Both the position numbers and the translations under genes were made by a program. From contig NW_026515497.1 of assembly GCF_014898815.1 (NCBI RefSeq), positions 1-64,000 of the forward strand: DNA of 64,000 bases, given 5' to 3'. The DNA comes from Panonychus citri (Eukaryota; Arthropoda; Arachnida; Trombidiformes; Tetranychidae). The notes under the pieces were generated by a model. The model searched no databases. It had not been told where the DNA came from and saw only the letters and a list, made by a program, of their open reading frames with translations. Position 1 is the first letter of the stretch, and every line of letters starts with the position of its first letter. Positions 24,074 to 34,507 of the stretch are shown piece after piece.

Positions 24074-24528
24074 TCGGGTGATCGAAAATAAGTGAGTATC
24101 TCACGAACCTTAAGTTTTAGACCCACGTTTCTATACATTTTAAGAAAATAAATACGACGCTGAGTCCAAAAATGTTCGGCTTTTTTTTTCTAGGACGCAC
24201 GGTTCTCAAGATATCGAGTGGCCTGAAAAGCGAACGGTTGACTTTGGACTCAAAGTTTTCGGTCAAAAGTTATTCTTTTTAACCTATTATCTTATATACC
24301 TAAGCTCATCATTATCTGAAGTAGGGTTATTGAGATCCAACATCGAAAATTTCTCATAGAGAAAATCGCGATTTTGGCCTTTAAATAAGAACCGCAGTTG
24401 CATTTGAGCTTCGAAAATTTTGAAAAAATTCATCATTTATATTTGATTGATGGCGCTTTCAATGGCATTTGAAACTTTATTCTAGGACCTACCATTCTTG
24501 AGATGCTCACTCATTTTCGGTCACCCGA
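24074..24528. mobile_element. MITE-like element with ~34 bp terminal inverted repeats, TA-flanked
   Basis: The ends are inverted copies: left begins TCGGGTGATCGAAAATAAGT and right ends in the complement of TCGGGTGACCGAAAATGAGT, with homology continuing through GAG-ATCTCA. Both ends are flanked by TA (24072-24073 and 24529-24530), as expected for Tc1/mariner-type insertion. 455 bp, no transposase ORF, so non-autonomous. Two internal direct copies of a TTCTAGGAC-CTTGAGAT-type segment are present. Confidence 0.75.
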
Positions 24529-24530
24529 TA

Positions 24531-25333
24531 TTACGGAAAAAACAATGAATTTGCATTCATTGAATCATTCTGTGAATCGGAAGCTAATCAATAGATTGAG
24601 GATTTATCGGTTACAAATCTTGGCCACATGAATTAAAAAAGTTAAAGTTAAGCTAAGTGAACACCAACAGAACTCTAACATTGAAAACATTTCACCAAAA
24701 AGAAGATTCTAGGAATCTTGTCACTTTTTTCGAACCCAAAATATCAAAGTTTAGATGCTTGAGCTGTTACATTTTGTATAGGGGCGTTTGGAAATGGGCT
24801 GGTCTGAATAGATTGCGGCCACTTAAGAAACTTACAATGTTAATTTTGATTTCAAGCGAATCAGCTAAATTACTGATCTGCTAATAAACTTGCAATAAAA
24901 TTTCTTAGAATTAGGGTTCATGGATTTAACTCAGAATCGGTCATTTATGATTATACTAATACTTAGGTCTCGAATTGATACCAAAAGTATCGTTCTCTTT
25001 ACTGGAAACAATGGACTTATATGTTTATGTGTAATGAAATGCGATAATCTCACGAGAAAATCATATTGATAATAATTGGATTAATTGTGACAAATTCACT
25101 TTAATTAGTTGAAAAAAATTTATTAATAATGAAACTCGTAATTGACAAGTCGTTGATAAATTGTAGCATTAAATTAAATTTAATAAAATAGTGATCAATC
25201 AAGATTGAGAGTATTATTAATAACTTATTGTGATTGTAGCAATAATGTGTGAATAGGAAGGGTTATTGTGGGTCTCTTGTAATCATTAGAGTAATAATTA
25301 GAAGAAAATATTAAATAGATAAGATATCGAAAA
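24531..25333. other. Intergenic, no gene recognised
   Basis: About 800 bp of AT-rich sequence. One open frame at 24657-24884 lacks features of a real protein (no homology, no splice context). It includes the 3' flank of the small secreted gene at 25334. Confidence 0.3.
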
Positions 25334-25642
25334 TCACCATCCATGGCCCCATCCGTGTCCCCAATGTTCGACATGTGGAATATGATGGTAATGGTGGTTA
25401 TTATTTTCATGCTCATTATCATGAAGAACAATATTATCACCTTTCTTCTTGTCGGAAGTTAGAACGGTGTGGCTATGTTGATCCTTGAGAACAATATTTT
25501 CACCTTTGTTCTTGTGGTCATTAAGAATTGTATGACTGTGTTTATCCTTGATCACAATATTGGTTCCTTTTCGGCCACAATCGATGGTGGAAAAGATGAT
25601 TGATGAAACAATTAAGAAAATGATAACTAATTTAGACATCAT
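25334..25642 (-). CDS. Small secreted His-rich protein with GxNIV modules (pair 2, left)
   Basis: 102 residues; nearly identical to the left members of pairs 3 and 4. Signal peptide, then CGRKGTNIVIKDKHSHTI, GENIVLKDQHSHTV, GDNIVLHDNEHENNNHH and tail HVEHWGHGWGHGW. Differs from pair 1 left by Gln to Arg after CG and by the HDNEHENNNHHYHH patch. Minus-strand TATAAAT at 25758-25764. Secreted; function unknown. Confidence 0.85.
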   Translation of the reverse strand: MMSKLVIIFLIVSSIIFSTIDCGRKGTNIVIKDKHSHTILNDHKNKGENIVLKDQHSHTVLTSDKKKGDNIVLHDNEHENNNHHYHHIPHVEHWGHGWGHGW

Positions 25643-26170
25643 ATTGATTATTGTTCGAGAAGTAAGTTCACTTGTATTGAAAGAGTTCGAATGGTTGTTG
25701 TTGTTAACTGTTTGAGATGTTATGAGTGAATGTACTTTTCGTTTCGAAATCTTCTTAATTTATATCTTTTGATACTTTCATGTGATCTTTGAGCTATGTC
25801 AATCTTTTCCAAATCAATATAACATTTCCGGTGAATAAGATAAGGTGGTAGTTCAATTCAATATTGAGTAATCAGAAGTTAATCAAATTAAAGTGGAACT
25901 CGTTGATCGCAATCAGAATAATGATTATTGCTATATTCCTACTTATCTTAACATATCTGCCATTCTTTCACAATTAATTCTTTCATAATTATTTCAACTA
26001 ATGTGTGGAGTAATTTTGTTCGTTATATTATTCTTTCACTTTGACTTGTGAGATGCAGAAACTAAAATGACATATAAAAGGAAGCGATTTCGAAATGAAA
26101 AGTACATTCACCCATCGAATCTCAAACAAACAACTCTTGTGAACAAGTGAACTTGCTAATTCAACACAAT
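25643..26170. promoter_or_regulatory. Bidirectional promoter of secreted-protein pair 2
   Basis: 528 bp between start codons. TATA on the left side at 25758-25764 (minus strand) and on the right at 26073-26080 (TATAAAAG), about 90-120 bp from the ATGs. The left leader (GAGAAGTAAGTTCACTTGTA-type) and the right leader (AACAAGTGAACTTGC) are conserved across pairs. Confidence 0.6.
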
Positions 26171-26478
26171 ATGATGTCTAAATTGTTTATCATTTTCTTA
26201 ATTGTTTCATCAATCATCTTTTCCACCATCGATTGTGGCCAAAAAGGAACCAATATTGTTCTTAAGGATAAACACAGTCAGACAATTTTCAACATTGACA
26301 AAAAGGGTAACAAAATATTATCCTCAAGGATCAACATGGTCACACAATTGTGACTTCCGACAAGAAGAAAGGTGACAATATTGTTATCCATGATAATTGG
26401 CATGGTAAGAATAATCATCATTACCATTATATTCCACACATCGAACATTGGGGACACGGATGGGGTCATGGATGGTAA
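26171..26478 (+). pseudogene. Frameshifted small secreted His-rich protein (pair 2, right)
   Basis: Aligns base for base with the intact gene at 23425 from its ATG to the HGWGHGW tail and TAA (26476-26478). It has lost one A in the run after GGTAAC (about 26312-26316), so translation leaves frame after about 48 residues and stops at 26353. The downstream part (modules 2 and 3, His patch, tail) is still well conserved in the other frame. Either a very young pseudogene or a homopolymer error in the assembly. Promoter and TATA are intact. Confidence 0.75.
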
Positions 26479-27971
26479 TTCACCGGCACCTCTTCCTATT
26501 CTATTCTACTATACATCAGCTGTATCTTCAGTAATGTAAAATCTAATGTCGAATGTGCCTCGAGTTTTATTCATTATTAATAATAATAAACATTTATGAC
26601 TTGAAATGTATTCACCTCAACCTCTTGATGTTGATATTTGAAAATTGACTCTTGGGCTCCAATTACTAACCAATATTAGTTTAGTTTCATTTGTAAATAC
26701 TCGTTTTTTTCATTTTTTATTTTATTCATTTGTAAATTCTCAATAAAATACAATTTAACGCAAAATGTCTGTTCGAAAAATAATTGCGAACTTTTAATGA
26801 AAAAGTTTTCATATTTTTTTACATGAAATGATAAGAAAATCGCGGTGAGTGGAGATTTCTTCTCGAATATTTCTTCAGATAATTTCTTGTTTCTTCCCAA
26901 TTTCCTGGTTGATCATGTATTTGGTGTTTTTTGATTGAATAGTTTTGTTAATTTTGATGATTTGATTGCGGTTGAACGTGATGGACCAATGATTTTCTCC
27001 AGTTTTTTCTACCCTGAATTAATTCATTCATTTTCAATGATCTTCTCTTTGATTTCTGTGATCCTGATTCATGTGAATGTCATCCTTATTAAGATAAATC
27101 ATCTGGATGTGACCTGTTCTTTATCATCCATCGCGAATTATCACTATTGATAAAACTGATATTCACCATGAAGTTTAAGTTTTAAGTCATTTATACAGCC
27201 AAAGACTTTGAGTTTGCAACTAGTTTAAAATCAGTTCACGCAGTTGAATATAATCAATGAGAGATAAAGTTAACCCAGAGGTATGATGATAGGTTTGTCC
27301 ACTAATTTAAGTGACGTAGTCTTAATTAAATTAGATTAACTTAAAGCCTTTCCCATCATATTCCTTGTTTATTGTGATAGACTTTGATTTCTATCGCTTT
27401 TGTTTCATGACTTTTACGCTTCATCGATCTTCTGAATTTTATTCATCATCATCATTCAATGTAAAAACTCATGTAGAATAAATTTCAATGTAAAATGATA
27501 ATTAGAATCGTCAACTGATTAGATGTCAAAAGTTATCTTTATTTGCTTATCATTGACTGCGTGAATGATTTAAAAAGTATATATCGTTAATCGATAGTTC
27601 GTTATTTATAATTTAAAGACAGCATACTATGTAAGTACCACAGCTAATGTTTAAATGGTGAAAAGGTCACCTCAATGGATCACTCACTTTGAGGCACTGG
27701 CGATAAATGAGGCAAAATACATCAATTTAAAGGAATTAAGAAACTTTATTTGTGATCTATTCAGTGAATGAATTGAGAAAATTTATAACATAAAAATTTG
27801 AAACTTATGTGAAACGATAAAATTAAAAAAAATAAGCGTCCATTTAAAACCAGCAGAGAAATCTGTTAAAATTAGTGATTTTGTCATCAAAGAGGATTAG
27901 GACTTTCACTGCTTTAGATATGACAATTTGGCATTTTAGCTGAATATGATATAAGATGAAACCATGGTGAA
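26479..27971. other. Intergenic, no gene recognised
   Basis: About 1.5 kb. Poly(A) signals AATAAA near 26585-26590 fit the end of the transcript at 26171. The rest is AT-rich; short open frames (for example 26935-27150) show no signal peptide, domain or splice structure. No repeats with clear ends seen. Confidence 0.3.
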
Positions 27972-28280
27972 TTACCGCCCATGTCCCCATCCGTGTCCCC
28001 AATGTTGTATATGTGGAATATGATGGTAATGGTGGTTATTATTTTCATGCTCATTATCATGAAGAACAATATTGTCACCTTTCTTCTTGTCGGAAGTTAG
28101 AACGGTGTGGCTATGTTGATCCTTGAGAACAATATTTTCACCTTTGTTCTTGTGGTCATTAAGAATTGTATGACTGTGTTTATCCTTGATCACAATATTG
28201 GTTCCTTTTCGGCCACAATCTATGGTGGAAAAGATGATTGATGAAACAATTAAGAAAAAGACAAACAATTTAGACATCAT
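27972..28280 (-). CDS. Small secreted His-rich protein with GxNIV modules (pair 3, left)
   Basis: 102 residues. Almost identical to the protein at 32225; the main differences are in the signal peptide (KLFVFFLIVSS against KIVIIFLIVSS) and the final residue, Arg (CGG) in place of the family's terminal Trp (TGG), giving HGWGHGR. Three modules, then HDNEHENNNHHYHH. Minus-strand TATA (TATATAAAAGG) at 28392-28402. Secreted; function unknown. Confidence 0.85.
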   Translation of the reverse strand: MMSKLFVFFLIVSSIIFSTIDCGRKGTNIVIKDKHSHTILNDHKNKGENIVLKDQHSHTVLTSDKKKGDNIVLHDNEHENNNHHYHHIPHIQHWGHGWGHGR

Positions 28281-28845
28281 ATTGATTATTGTTCGAGAAG
28301 TAAGTTCACTTGTATTGAAAGAGTTCGAATGGTTGTTGTTGTTGATTGTTCAAGATGTTATGAGTGAATATATTTTCGTTTCAAATGCATTCCTTTTATA
28401 TATTCATACATGTAATAACTTCTCTAGTTATCTTGTAACAAAAATGAGTTAAAAGATTACCGGTATACCGGTAGAGGAAGTAGCAGATATTCTTGAGATT
28501 ACATACACAATCAATTTAGTCACTACATTGTGTGGATTGGTTTATCAGTTAAGATAAGCAACAAAATAATTGTTATTCTTATTTTAATCAACGTGTACAT
28601 CTTTAATTTCATTACCATCCAATTACTCGATACTGAGCCGGAAGATTAGCTAATCATATGTAATGAAAGTGTTAAATTGATTTCGAAAAGATTGATTTGC
28701 AGATCACAAGGAAACCACAAAAACATATAAATAAAGCAACTTCGAAACAAAAAATATATTCATCGCATCTCGAACCATAAACAACAATCAATTGAAGTTC
28801 ATCAATTGTGTCCCTAAACTTTCTCCTCGAAAAATAGTAGCCATT
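28281..28845. promoter_or_regulatory. Bidirectional promoter of pair 3, with a 16-bp perfect palindrome
   Basis: 565 bp between ATGs. TATATAAAAGG on the minus strand at 28392-28402, TATAAATA on the plus strand at 28726-28733. A perfect 16-bp palindrome TACCGGTATACCGGTA lies at 28458-28473, just upstream of the left TATA. The same block is present in pair 4. The left ~180 bp and the right ~150 bp are nearly identical to pair 4. Confidence 0.65.
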
Positions 28846-29073
28846 ATGTCTAAATTGTTTATCATTTTCTTATTTGTTTCATCAATCATCTTCTCCACCA
28901 TTGATTGTGGTCAAAAAAGAACCAATATTGTGATCAAAGACAAACATCATCTCACAATTCTTAATACCGATAAGAAGAAAGGTGATAATATTATTCTCAA
29001 GGACAATTGGCATCATCATAATGACGAACATCATTATAATCCTCACATCGAACATTGGGGACATGGATTGTAA
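28846..29073 (+). CDS. Short secreted His-rich protein, two-module form (pair 3, right)
   Basis: 75 residues from the ATG at 28846; a longer in-frame reading from a TTG at 28792 is not used because the signal peptide begins at MSKLFIIFLFVSS. Only two modules (TNIVIKDKHHLTI and GDNIILKDN), then HHHNDEHHYNPH, and a shortened tail HWGHGL in which one WGHG repeat is lost. The shortest member of the family. Partner of the gene at 27972. Confidence 0.8.
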   Translation: MSKLFIIFLFVSSIIFSTIDCGQKRTNIVIKDKHHLTILNTDKKKGDNIILKDNWHHHNDEHHYNPHIEHWGHGL

Positions 29074-29740
29074 TTCTTAATCAATATCCTCAACCTTTCT
29101 TTCTCATTCATTATCTGGTTATAACGATAATTAATCTCCTTCAACACCTTCACACATGTAAAAAGTGAAAAGTTAACTTAATAAACTGATTTCTTAATTT
29201 CTCATTTTATCTCAAATTATTCCATGTGTGTACATTGTTCAAATTCGTCATTAATCAATGAACTAAACTCTTTTGGAAATGTTAATAATATCTACGGTGA
29301 ACACATTTCGGGTTTATGATAAGTTATAACACACAATACAGATTGGCTGATTTTGTAAGTATTAACTAAAAGCTCTATGAACGCACTGAGTTGTTAATGT
29401 AAAAAGAGAAATTCATTTTGCTGATTAATCCCCTGTTGATCCCCTCTAAATAGAGTATCTCAGATAATCAATCGGATAAAGTTTTACCAATCAATTGCTC
29501 GTTTCACTCAGAAATTGTTATGACAATTAAATCTATTGTTTAAATGGATTAATCATCGATTGTATTCAATCACCAAAGGAGTTAAAAAGAAGAGAATTTA
29601 TTTATGAATGATGGATGAATAATTTAACTTTATCTATTGCAAATCATCATTATCAAAGGAGCAACTCTTCAACAATACAACATTGATGAAATATGATTAT
29701 AATCATATTCAGTTAGAGTGCAGTCATCAGGTGGAACATA
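29074..29740. other. Intergenic, no gene recognised
   Basis: About 670 bp between the short secreted protein and the plus-strand receptor. AT-rich. It presumably contains the receptor promoter; no TATA or repeat stands out. Confidence 0.3.
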
Positions 29741-31228
29741 ATGAAATCTTTAAAAGGAAAAAAAAATTCTCCATTTGAAAAATTAAGGAAAGTTTACCGA
29801 TTGATTATTGGTTTACCTCGGGATGACATCGATATCAGGGGACAGACCATCAAGTCCCTTCTATGGTTCAATATATTCTACGAGATTTTCCTTGTACCTC
29901 ATCTTGGTTATTATTTAGAAGGAACAACCAAATTATTTATTGCGAATTATTACAAACTTAGGATCAACATACTTCGAGTTTTCTTTCTTGTTTATATTTT
30001 ACGTTCAATTTTTTTGCTTTCAACTGAAAAAGAGTCTATCCAAATCGCTCTAGGAGATGTAGCTTTCCGCTCACAAGATCACATGGCAGTTAATTTAGCT
30101 TTATTCGTTGGATTAACCAGTTTCATTTTATTTCGCGAATGGGTTGTTTATATTGAAATGAAAGGTAAAATCATTTGGTACGAGTTTGTTAATAAAATTC
30201 CTACGGTTTCAGATCCAAAATTTTATCGATTCACTGATCGACGAATGAGAGAATATCTCAAATATGTTTTCATAAGCTCTACTTTCTTTACTCGATTGAT
30301 AATCTTCACAATTCCTTTCAGCATTGCATTCGTAGCTAGTCCTTTCATGATTAACCCTTGGTTCTATAAGCTTGCTAAATTGCGAATCGCTATACTACTA
30401 TGGGGCTTCATAACATTTTATTCAGTATTGCACATAATTATTACATGTTACGGCCTTGGAAATTTTCTTTCATACTTAGTAGCTTATTATACTTCTCGAT
30501 TACATTCTTGCATTGATGCTGCTATCGCATTACGATACAATAACAATGACGTTAATATTACAAGACTTTTGAAGGAAATTGATGGATATTTTTACAATTA
30601 CGATAAAACAGCTGATTCGATTCGGTACATGTTGTTGGTAAGTTTTACAGTTGCAGTTGCGACTTCAGATACATTCCTCTTTTTTGGCCTAATTTTTCAA
30701 ACGACTTCGAAAGTTTTTTCTCATGGTGCAACATTTTTGGCATTGTGTCTTATATTCTTCATTGCATGCTTTTCATATATGAATGGTCTTTGTATTGTCA
30801 AAGTAAGTAGAGTAAATGAATGGCCGAGTTAAGGTCCTTGTTATTAACAATTTCTTCTTGTTTATCAGCATGAAAGATTAAGTGTTCATCTTTATGCGAT
30901 AAGCAAATTCAGCAGGACAAAAGTTTCAACGAAAATAAAGGTTCGATCATAATACACTTATTAAAATCTTGAGTCAGATAATTTTTGTATCATTAGATTC
31001 TCAATACTGTGGATCGATTGTTATTTCCTGGAAACGGTTTCAAACTTGGTCATTTAATCAACATGGATAATGAATTTTGGCTAAAGGTAAACATAATCAC
31101 GTTAACTATTCATATTAAAATTTTAAGTTCAAAATATTTTGTATAAATTTTTTTCACAGTTCATCCTGGAGGTTGCTTCATCTCTCATGCTAATGATAAT
31201 AAACCTAAGATCAATAATTGAATATTAA
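29741..31228 (+). CDS. Gustatory-receptor-family 7-TM protein, different subfamily (four exons)
   Basis: Exons 29741-30802, 30869-30940, 30997-31086 and 31160-31228; 1293 nt, 430 residues. All three introns fall between codons and cluster in the 3' part, the classic arthropod GR gene structure. About seven hydrophobic segments (roughly 40-60, 75-95, 112-132, 172-205, 220-250, 295-335, and the last in exon 4). The last two exons read GFKLGHLINMDNEFWLK then FILEVASSLMLMIINL, matching the GR TM7 region (G-F-x-L-G-x-L, then S-hhhhh) but without the TY-QF signature. Almost no sequence similarity to the six two-exon receptors in this window. It sits between duplicated secreted-protein pairs 3 and 4. 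Ligand unknown. Confidence 0.72.
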
Positions 31229-32224
31229 GTAGTTGAACGTTACTAAGTCATTGGCATTTCAGTTGTTGGAATTTTCTGCCACTATATTCACCATTCGAAA
31301 CCAAACTGCACACGATAGAATGAGCTGATGAAGCACGAAGAAACACGCGTTACACGGTTAGTTTTTCCATATTTTGTGTTCAAGTTTCATGTTGAATATC
31401 GTGGAAATATCAATCAGTGATCAAAGGCTAAATTGAGAACCAGGAACTAAGAACCGAGTACCAAGATTCAAGAAAGAAAAATAAAGAAAAAATCGAATCT
31501 GTTAATTGTACCATCTTAAGAAATCATCTTGTCTTTTCATTTTTTGTCGTTTATGTTTGAATAAAAAAATTTCTACAATCTATTCATGTATTACTAGTAC
31601 GCGCAACAACTAATAATCATTTCTTATTTTTATGAGAACCAAAAACGCCACAATAGCGTTCAATTTTTCAAACGACTCAATTTGGCTCATAAACTCTATA
31701 CTCAGTTTTTTAGCTTACTGAGACACCTTACTACCCCGTACATTTCAAGGTGTTGAAGTGATGGTTTGCTGGGTTCACATGAAATAATTTATACATGTTG
31801 ATTAAAAAAAGATGAACAATTAAGAAGAAATTAGATTGAGTCAACTTTTCAGCCACAATTAGGCTTAGACTTACGGCCGTTTAGTCAACGAAAACATTGG
31901 AAGCTGATGGAAGATGTGTGAAAGTCTTGATAGAGAATAACTATCTTAAGATGAAGATAAAGATACAATAAATACATAACGAAAAAGACAGAACGATTTT
32001 GTATTTTTCTTCAATCGTTACACTAAACTTGATCTTTTGGAGTAACTCTCATGAGCACTTTCTGATTAATCTCCAGTACAAAAAGCATTAAAGAAATATT
32101 ATAAATCCTTTGATAAATTATTTATTAGAATAGTTAGAGTGTACAAAAGTTGATTTTATTCATCTGGTCTATTATAACCAGATAAAAATGTATTAGGAAC
32201 GATGTGTAGAAAAAGGTTAACGAG
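31229..32224. other. Intergenic, no gene recognised
   Basis: About 1 kb, AT-rich. It holds 3' flanks of the receptor (plus) and of the secreted gene at 32225 (minus). No coding ORF or terminal repeat recognised. Confidence 0.3.
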
Positions 32225-32533
32225 TTACCATCCATGTCCCCATCCGTGTCCCCAATGTTGAATATGTGGAATATGATGGTAATGGTGGTTATTATTTTCA
32301 TGCTCATTATCATGAAGAACAATATTGTCACCTTTCTTCTTGTCGGAAGTTAGAACGGTGTGGCTATGTTGATCCTTGAGAACAATATTTTCACCTTTGT
32401 TCTTGTGGTCATTTAGAATTGTGTGACTGTGTTTATCCTTGATCACAATATTGGTTCCTTTTCGGCCACAATCGATGGTGGAGAAGATGATTGATGAAAC
32501 AATTAAGAAAATGATAACTATTTTAGACATCAT
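32225..32533 (-). CDS. Small secreted His-rich protein with GxNIV modules (pair 4, left)
   Basis: 102 residues; three modules, HDNEHENNNHHYHH patch and complete HWGHGWGHGW tail. Mature region virtually identical to the proteins at 25334 and 27972, pointing to recent duplication or gene conversion. Minus-strand TATATAAAAGG at 32645-32655. Secreted; function unknown. Confidence 0.85.
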   Translation of the reverse strand: MMSKIVIIFLIVSSIIFSTIDCGRKGTNIVIKDKHSHTILNDHKNKGENIVLKDQHSHTVLTSDKKKGDNIVLHDNEHENNNHHYHHIPHIQHWGHGWGHGW

Positions 32534-33097
32534 ATTGATTATTATTCGAGAAGTAAGTTCACTTGTATTGAAAGAGTTCGAATGGTTGTTGTTGTTGATT
32601 GTTCGAGATGTTACGAGTGAATATATTTTCGTTTCAAATGCATTCCTTTTATATATTCATACATGTAATAACTTCTCTAGTTATCTTGTAACAAAAATGA
32701 GTTAAAAGATTACCGGTATACCGGTAGAGGAAGTAGCAGATATTCTTGAGATATTTAGTCACTACATTTGTTATCTTGTGCGTAGATTGGTTTATCAGTT
32801 AAGATAAGCGACAAAATAATTATTATTCTTATTTTAATCAACGTTTTCATCTTTAATTTGATTAACACCCAATTACTCAATACTGAGCCGGAAGATTAGT
32901 TAATCATATCTACTGAAAGTGTTACATTGATTTCGAAAAGATTGATTTTATTTCCAAATCACAAGGAAACCTGAAAAACATATAAATAAAGCAACTTCGA
33001 AACAAAAAATATATTCATCGCATCTCGAACCATAAACAACAATCAATTGAAGTTCATCAATTGTATCCCTAAACTTTCTCCTCAAAAAATAGTAAAT
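32534..33097. promoter_or_regulatory. Bidirectional promoter of pair 4, with the same 16-bp palindrome
   Basis: 564 bp between ATGs. TATA boxes at 32645-32655 (minus strand) and 32981-32988 (plus). The perfect palindrome TACCGGTATACCGGTA is at 32711-32726. Nearly identical to the pair 3 promoter apart from small indels around 32755-32780. Confidence 0.65.
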
Positions 33098-33340
33098 ATG
33101 ATGGCTAGATTATTTGTCTTTTTCTTAATTGTTTCATCCATCTTCTCCACCATCGATTGTGGTCAAAAAGGAAACAATATTGTCATCAAGGATAAACACA
33201 GTCATACAATTCTTAATGATCACAAAAACAAAGGTGATAATATTGTTCTTCATAATAATAGGGAACATCAAAATAACGAACATCATCACTATATTCCTCA
33301 CATCGACCATTGGGGACACGGATGGGGTCATGGATGGTAA
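33098..33340 (+). CDS. Short secreted His-rich protein, two-module form (pair 4, right)
   Basis: 80 residues from the ATG at 33098 (an ATG follows immediately at 33101). Signal peptide MMARLFVFFLIVSSIF, one Ile shorter than in paralogues. Two modules (NNIVIKDKHSHTI and GDNIVLHNN); the middle module of the long form is precisely missing. His/Asn patch EHQNNEHHHYIPH, complete tail HWGHGWGHGW. Partner of the gene at 32225. Confidence 0.82.
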   Translation: MMARLFVFFLIVSSIFSTIDCGQKGNNIVIKDKHSHTILNDHKNKGDNIVLHNNREHQNNEHHHYIPHIDHWGHGWGHGW

Positions 33341-33671
33341 TCTTTTGAAATCTTATCCATCAGCTGGATTATCCTCCTGGTTAGGTTTTAGTCCCAGACT
33401 TTGGTAATGATACTATTACATTTTAATGTTCTCAAATTTTCACTTTAAAAATAGTTTAAATTGTATTAGTTTATTTTATTCCAATTAATTCTAACTATTT
33501 CTTTTTGCATTTATTATCTAACAAAAACCGCGAATAAAAAAGATCTTTTAATAAACCGATAACTTTTCATGGATTGAGTTTCTATGTATTCCCCCATTTC
33601 AATCGTCCGGCTCATTTACCAAAGGTATTATTCAATTCCGCGTTACTTCGTGTTTATTTACTACAACACTA

Positions 33672-33760
33672 CTACTTAGCCAAGAAGATGAAACCATACC
33701 CATAGGAATTACTCTGAACTTGCTGCAAAAAGCTCTCAATATTGATTCTTCTAGTCTGAT
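33672..33760 (+). pseudogene. 89-bp exact copy of an internal PELP1 exon segment
   Basis: Bases 33672-33760 are identical to 36671-36759 inside the last exon of PELP1, about 3 kb downstream and in the same orientation. Similarity stops abruptly at both ends and no intron or flanking exon accompanies it. It has no start or reading context of its own: a dead fragment left by template switching or partial duplication. Confidence 0.85.
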
Positions 33761-33857
33761 CTAACAAAGATCAGGCCTATTCATCATCCGACGCTGTTCA
33801 CCAAATTAAATCGAAAAATACACAAGAGATTATCTGTATAAACTGAGAACAGACTTA

Positions 33858-34192
33858 CAGTGTTTCCCGTTTGAAGAAACCAAAATTTCAAATGACAAAA
33901 CCTTTTTTTCATTTGAAAAAATCACCAAATGAAGAAACCAAGATTTCATTTGAAGAAATCAAAATGATTTTTATTGATTTTTAATTGTGATTAATTTCGA
34001 TTCAAAATTGAATTTGAATCAAATCTACAAGCACAATTAATGTGAAACTTCATTTTTAGACCGATTTTCGACAAAAATTAATTAATGAAAAATTAAGGTC
34101 CGAAATCTCAACCAATTGGTGACAATTGTTATACGAGTAAAAGCATTGGGGTTCTCATTTGAAAGTTTGGTTTCTTCAATCGGGAAACACTG
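33858..34192. mobile_element. MITE-like element with ~37 bp terminal inverted repeats, TA-flanked
   Basis: The left end begins CAGTGTTTCCCGTTTGAAGA; the right end is the complement of CAGTGTTTCCCGATTGAAGA, and the match continues through AACCAAA-TTTCAAATGA with two mismatches overall. TA at 33856-33857 and 34193-34194 flanks both ends. 335 bp and non-coding. The gap from 33341 to here also contains the 89 bp PELP1 fragment. The region 34193-34507 after it is AT-rich and holds the PELP1 promoter. Confidence 0.8.
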
Positions 34193-34507
34193 TATGACAT
34201 AGTCGATGCTGTCAAATTTCAAAAAGATCAAAAAATGACAAATGAATGACCGACGTCAGAACTAAAAAAACAATCCATCTCAGATAAATGAAATAAATTA
34301 TTCCAAATAATCTTCAATTGTTGAAAAGATGCGAGAAGCAAATTAAAGGTAAATGGCGAAACGATTTTGAAAAAGATTCTGTTAACCGGCTGATCGGTTA
34401 CCATGACAACACACGTTGGATTCACAATTTTCTCTTGTTTTTGTTGACTTAATTTCTTATTTTGATTTGCTTGATTCTTCAAATAGAGTGAAATTAATTA
34501 ATTAATT

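Noticed and set aside
26935..27150. 71-codon open frame
   Set aside because: No initiator context or protein features; surrounding DNA is ordinary AT-rich intergenic sequence.
28792..28845. Upstream in-frame extensions of the right-hand genes of pairs 3 and 4 (28792 and 33047)
   Set aside because: They begin with TTG, lie in the conserved leader downstream of the TATA box, and would bury the signal peptide.
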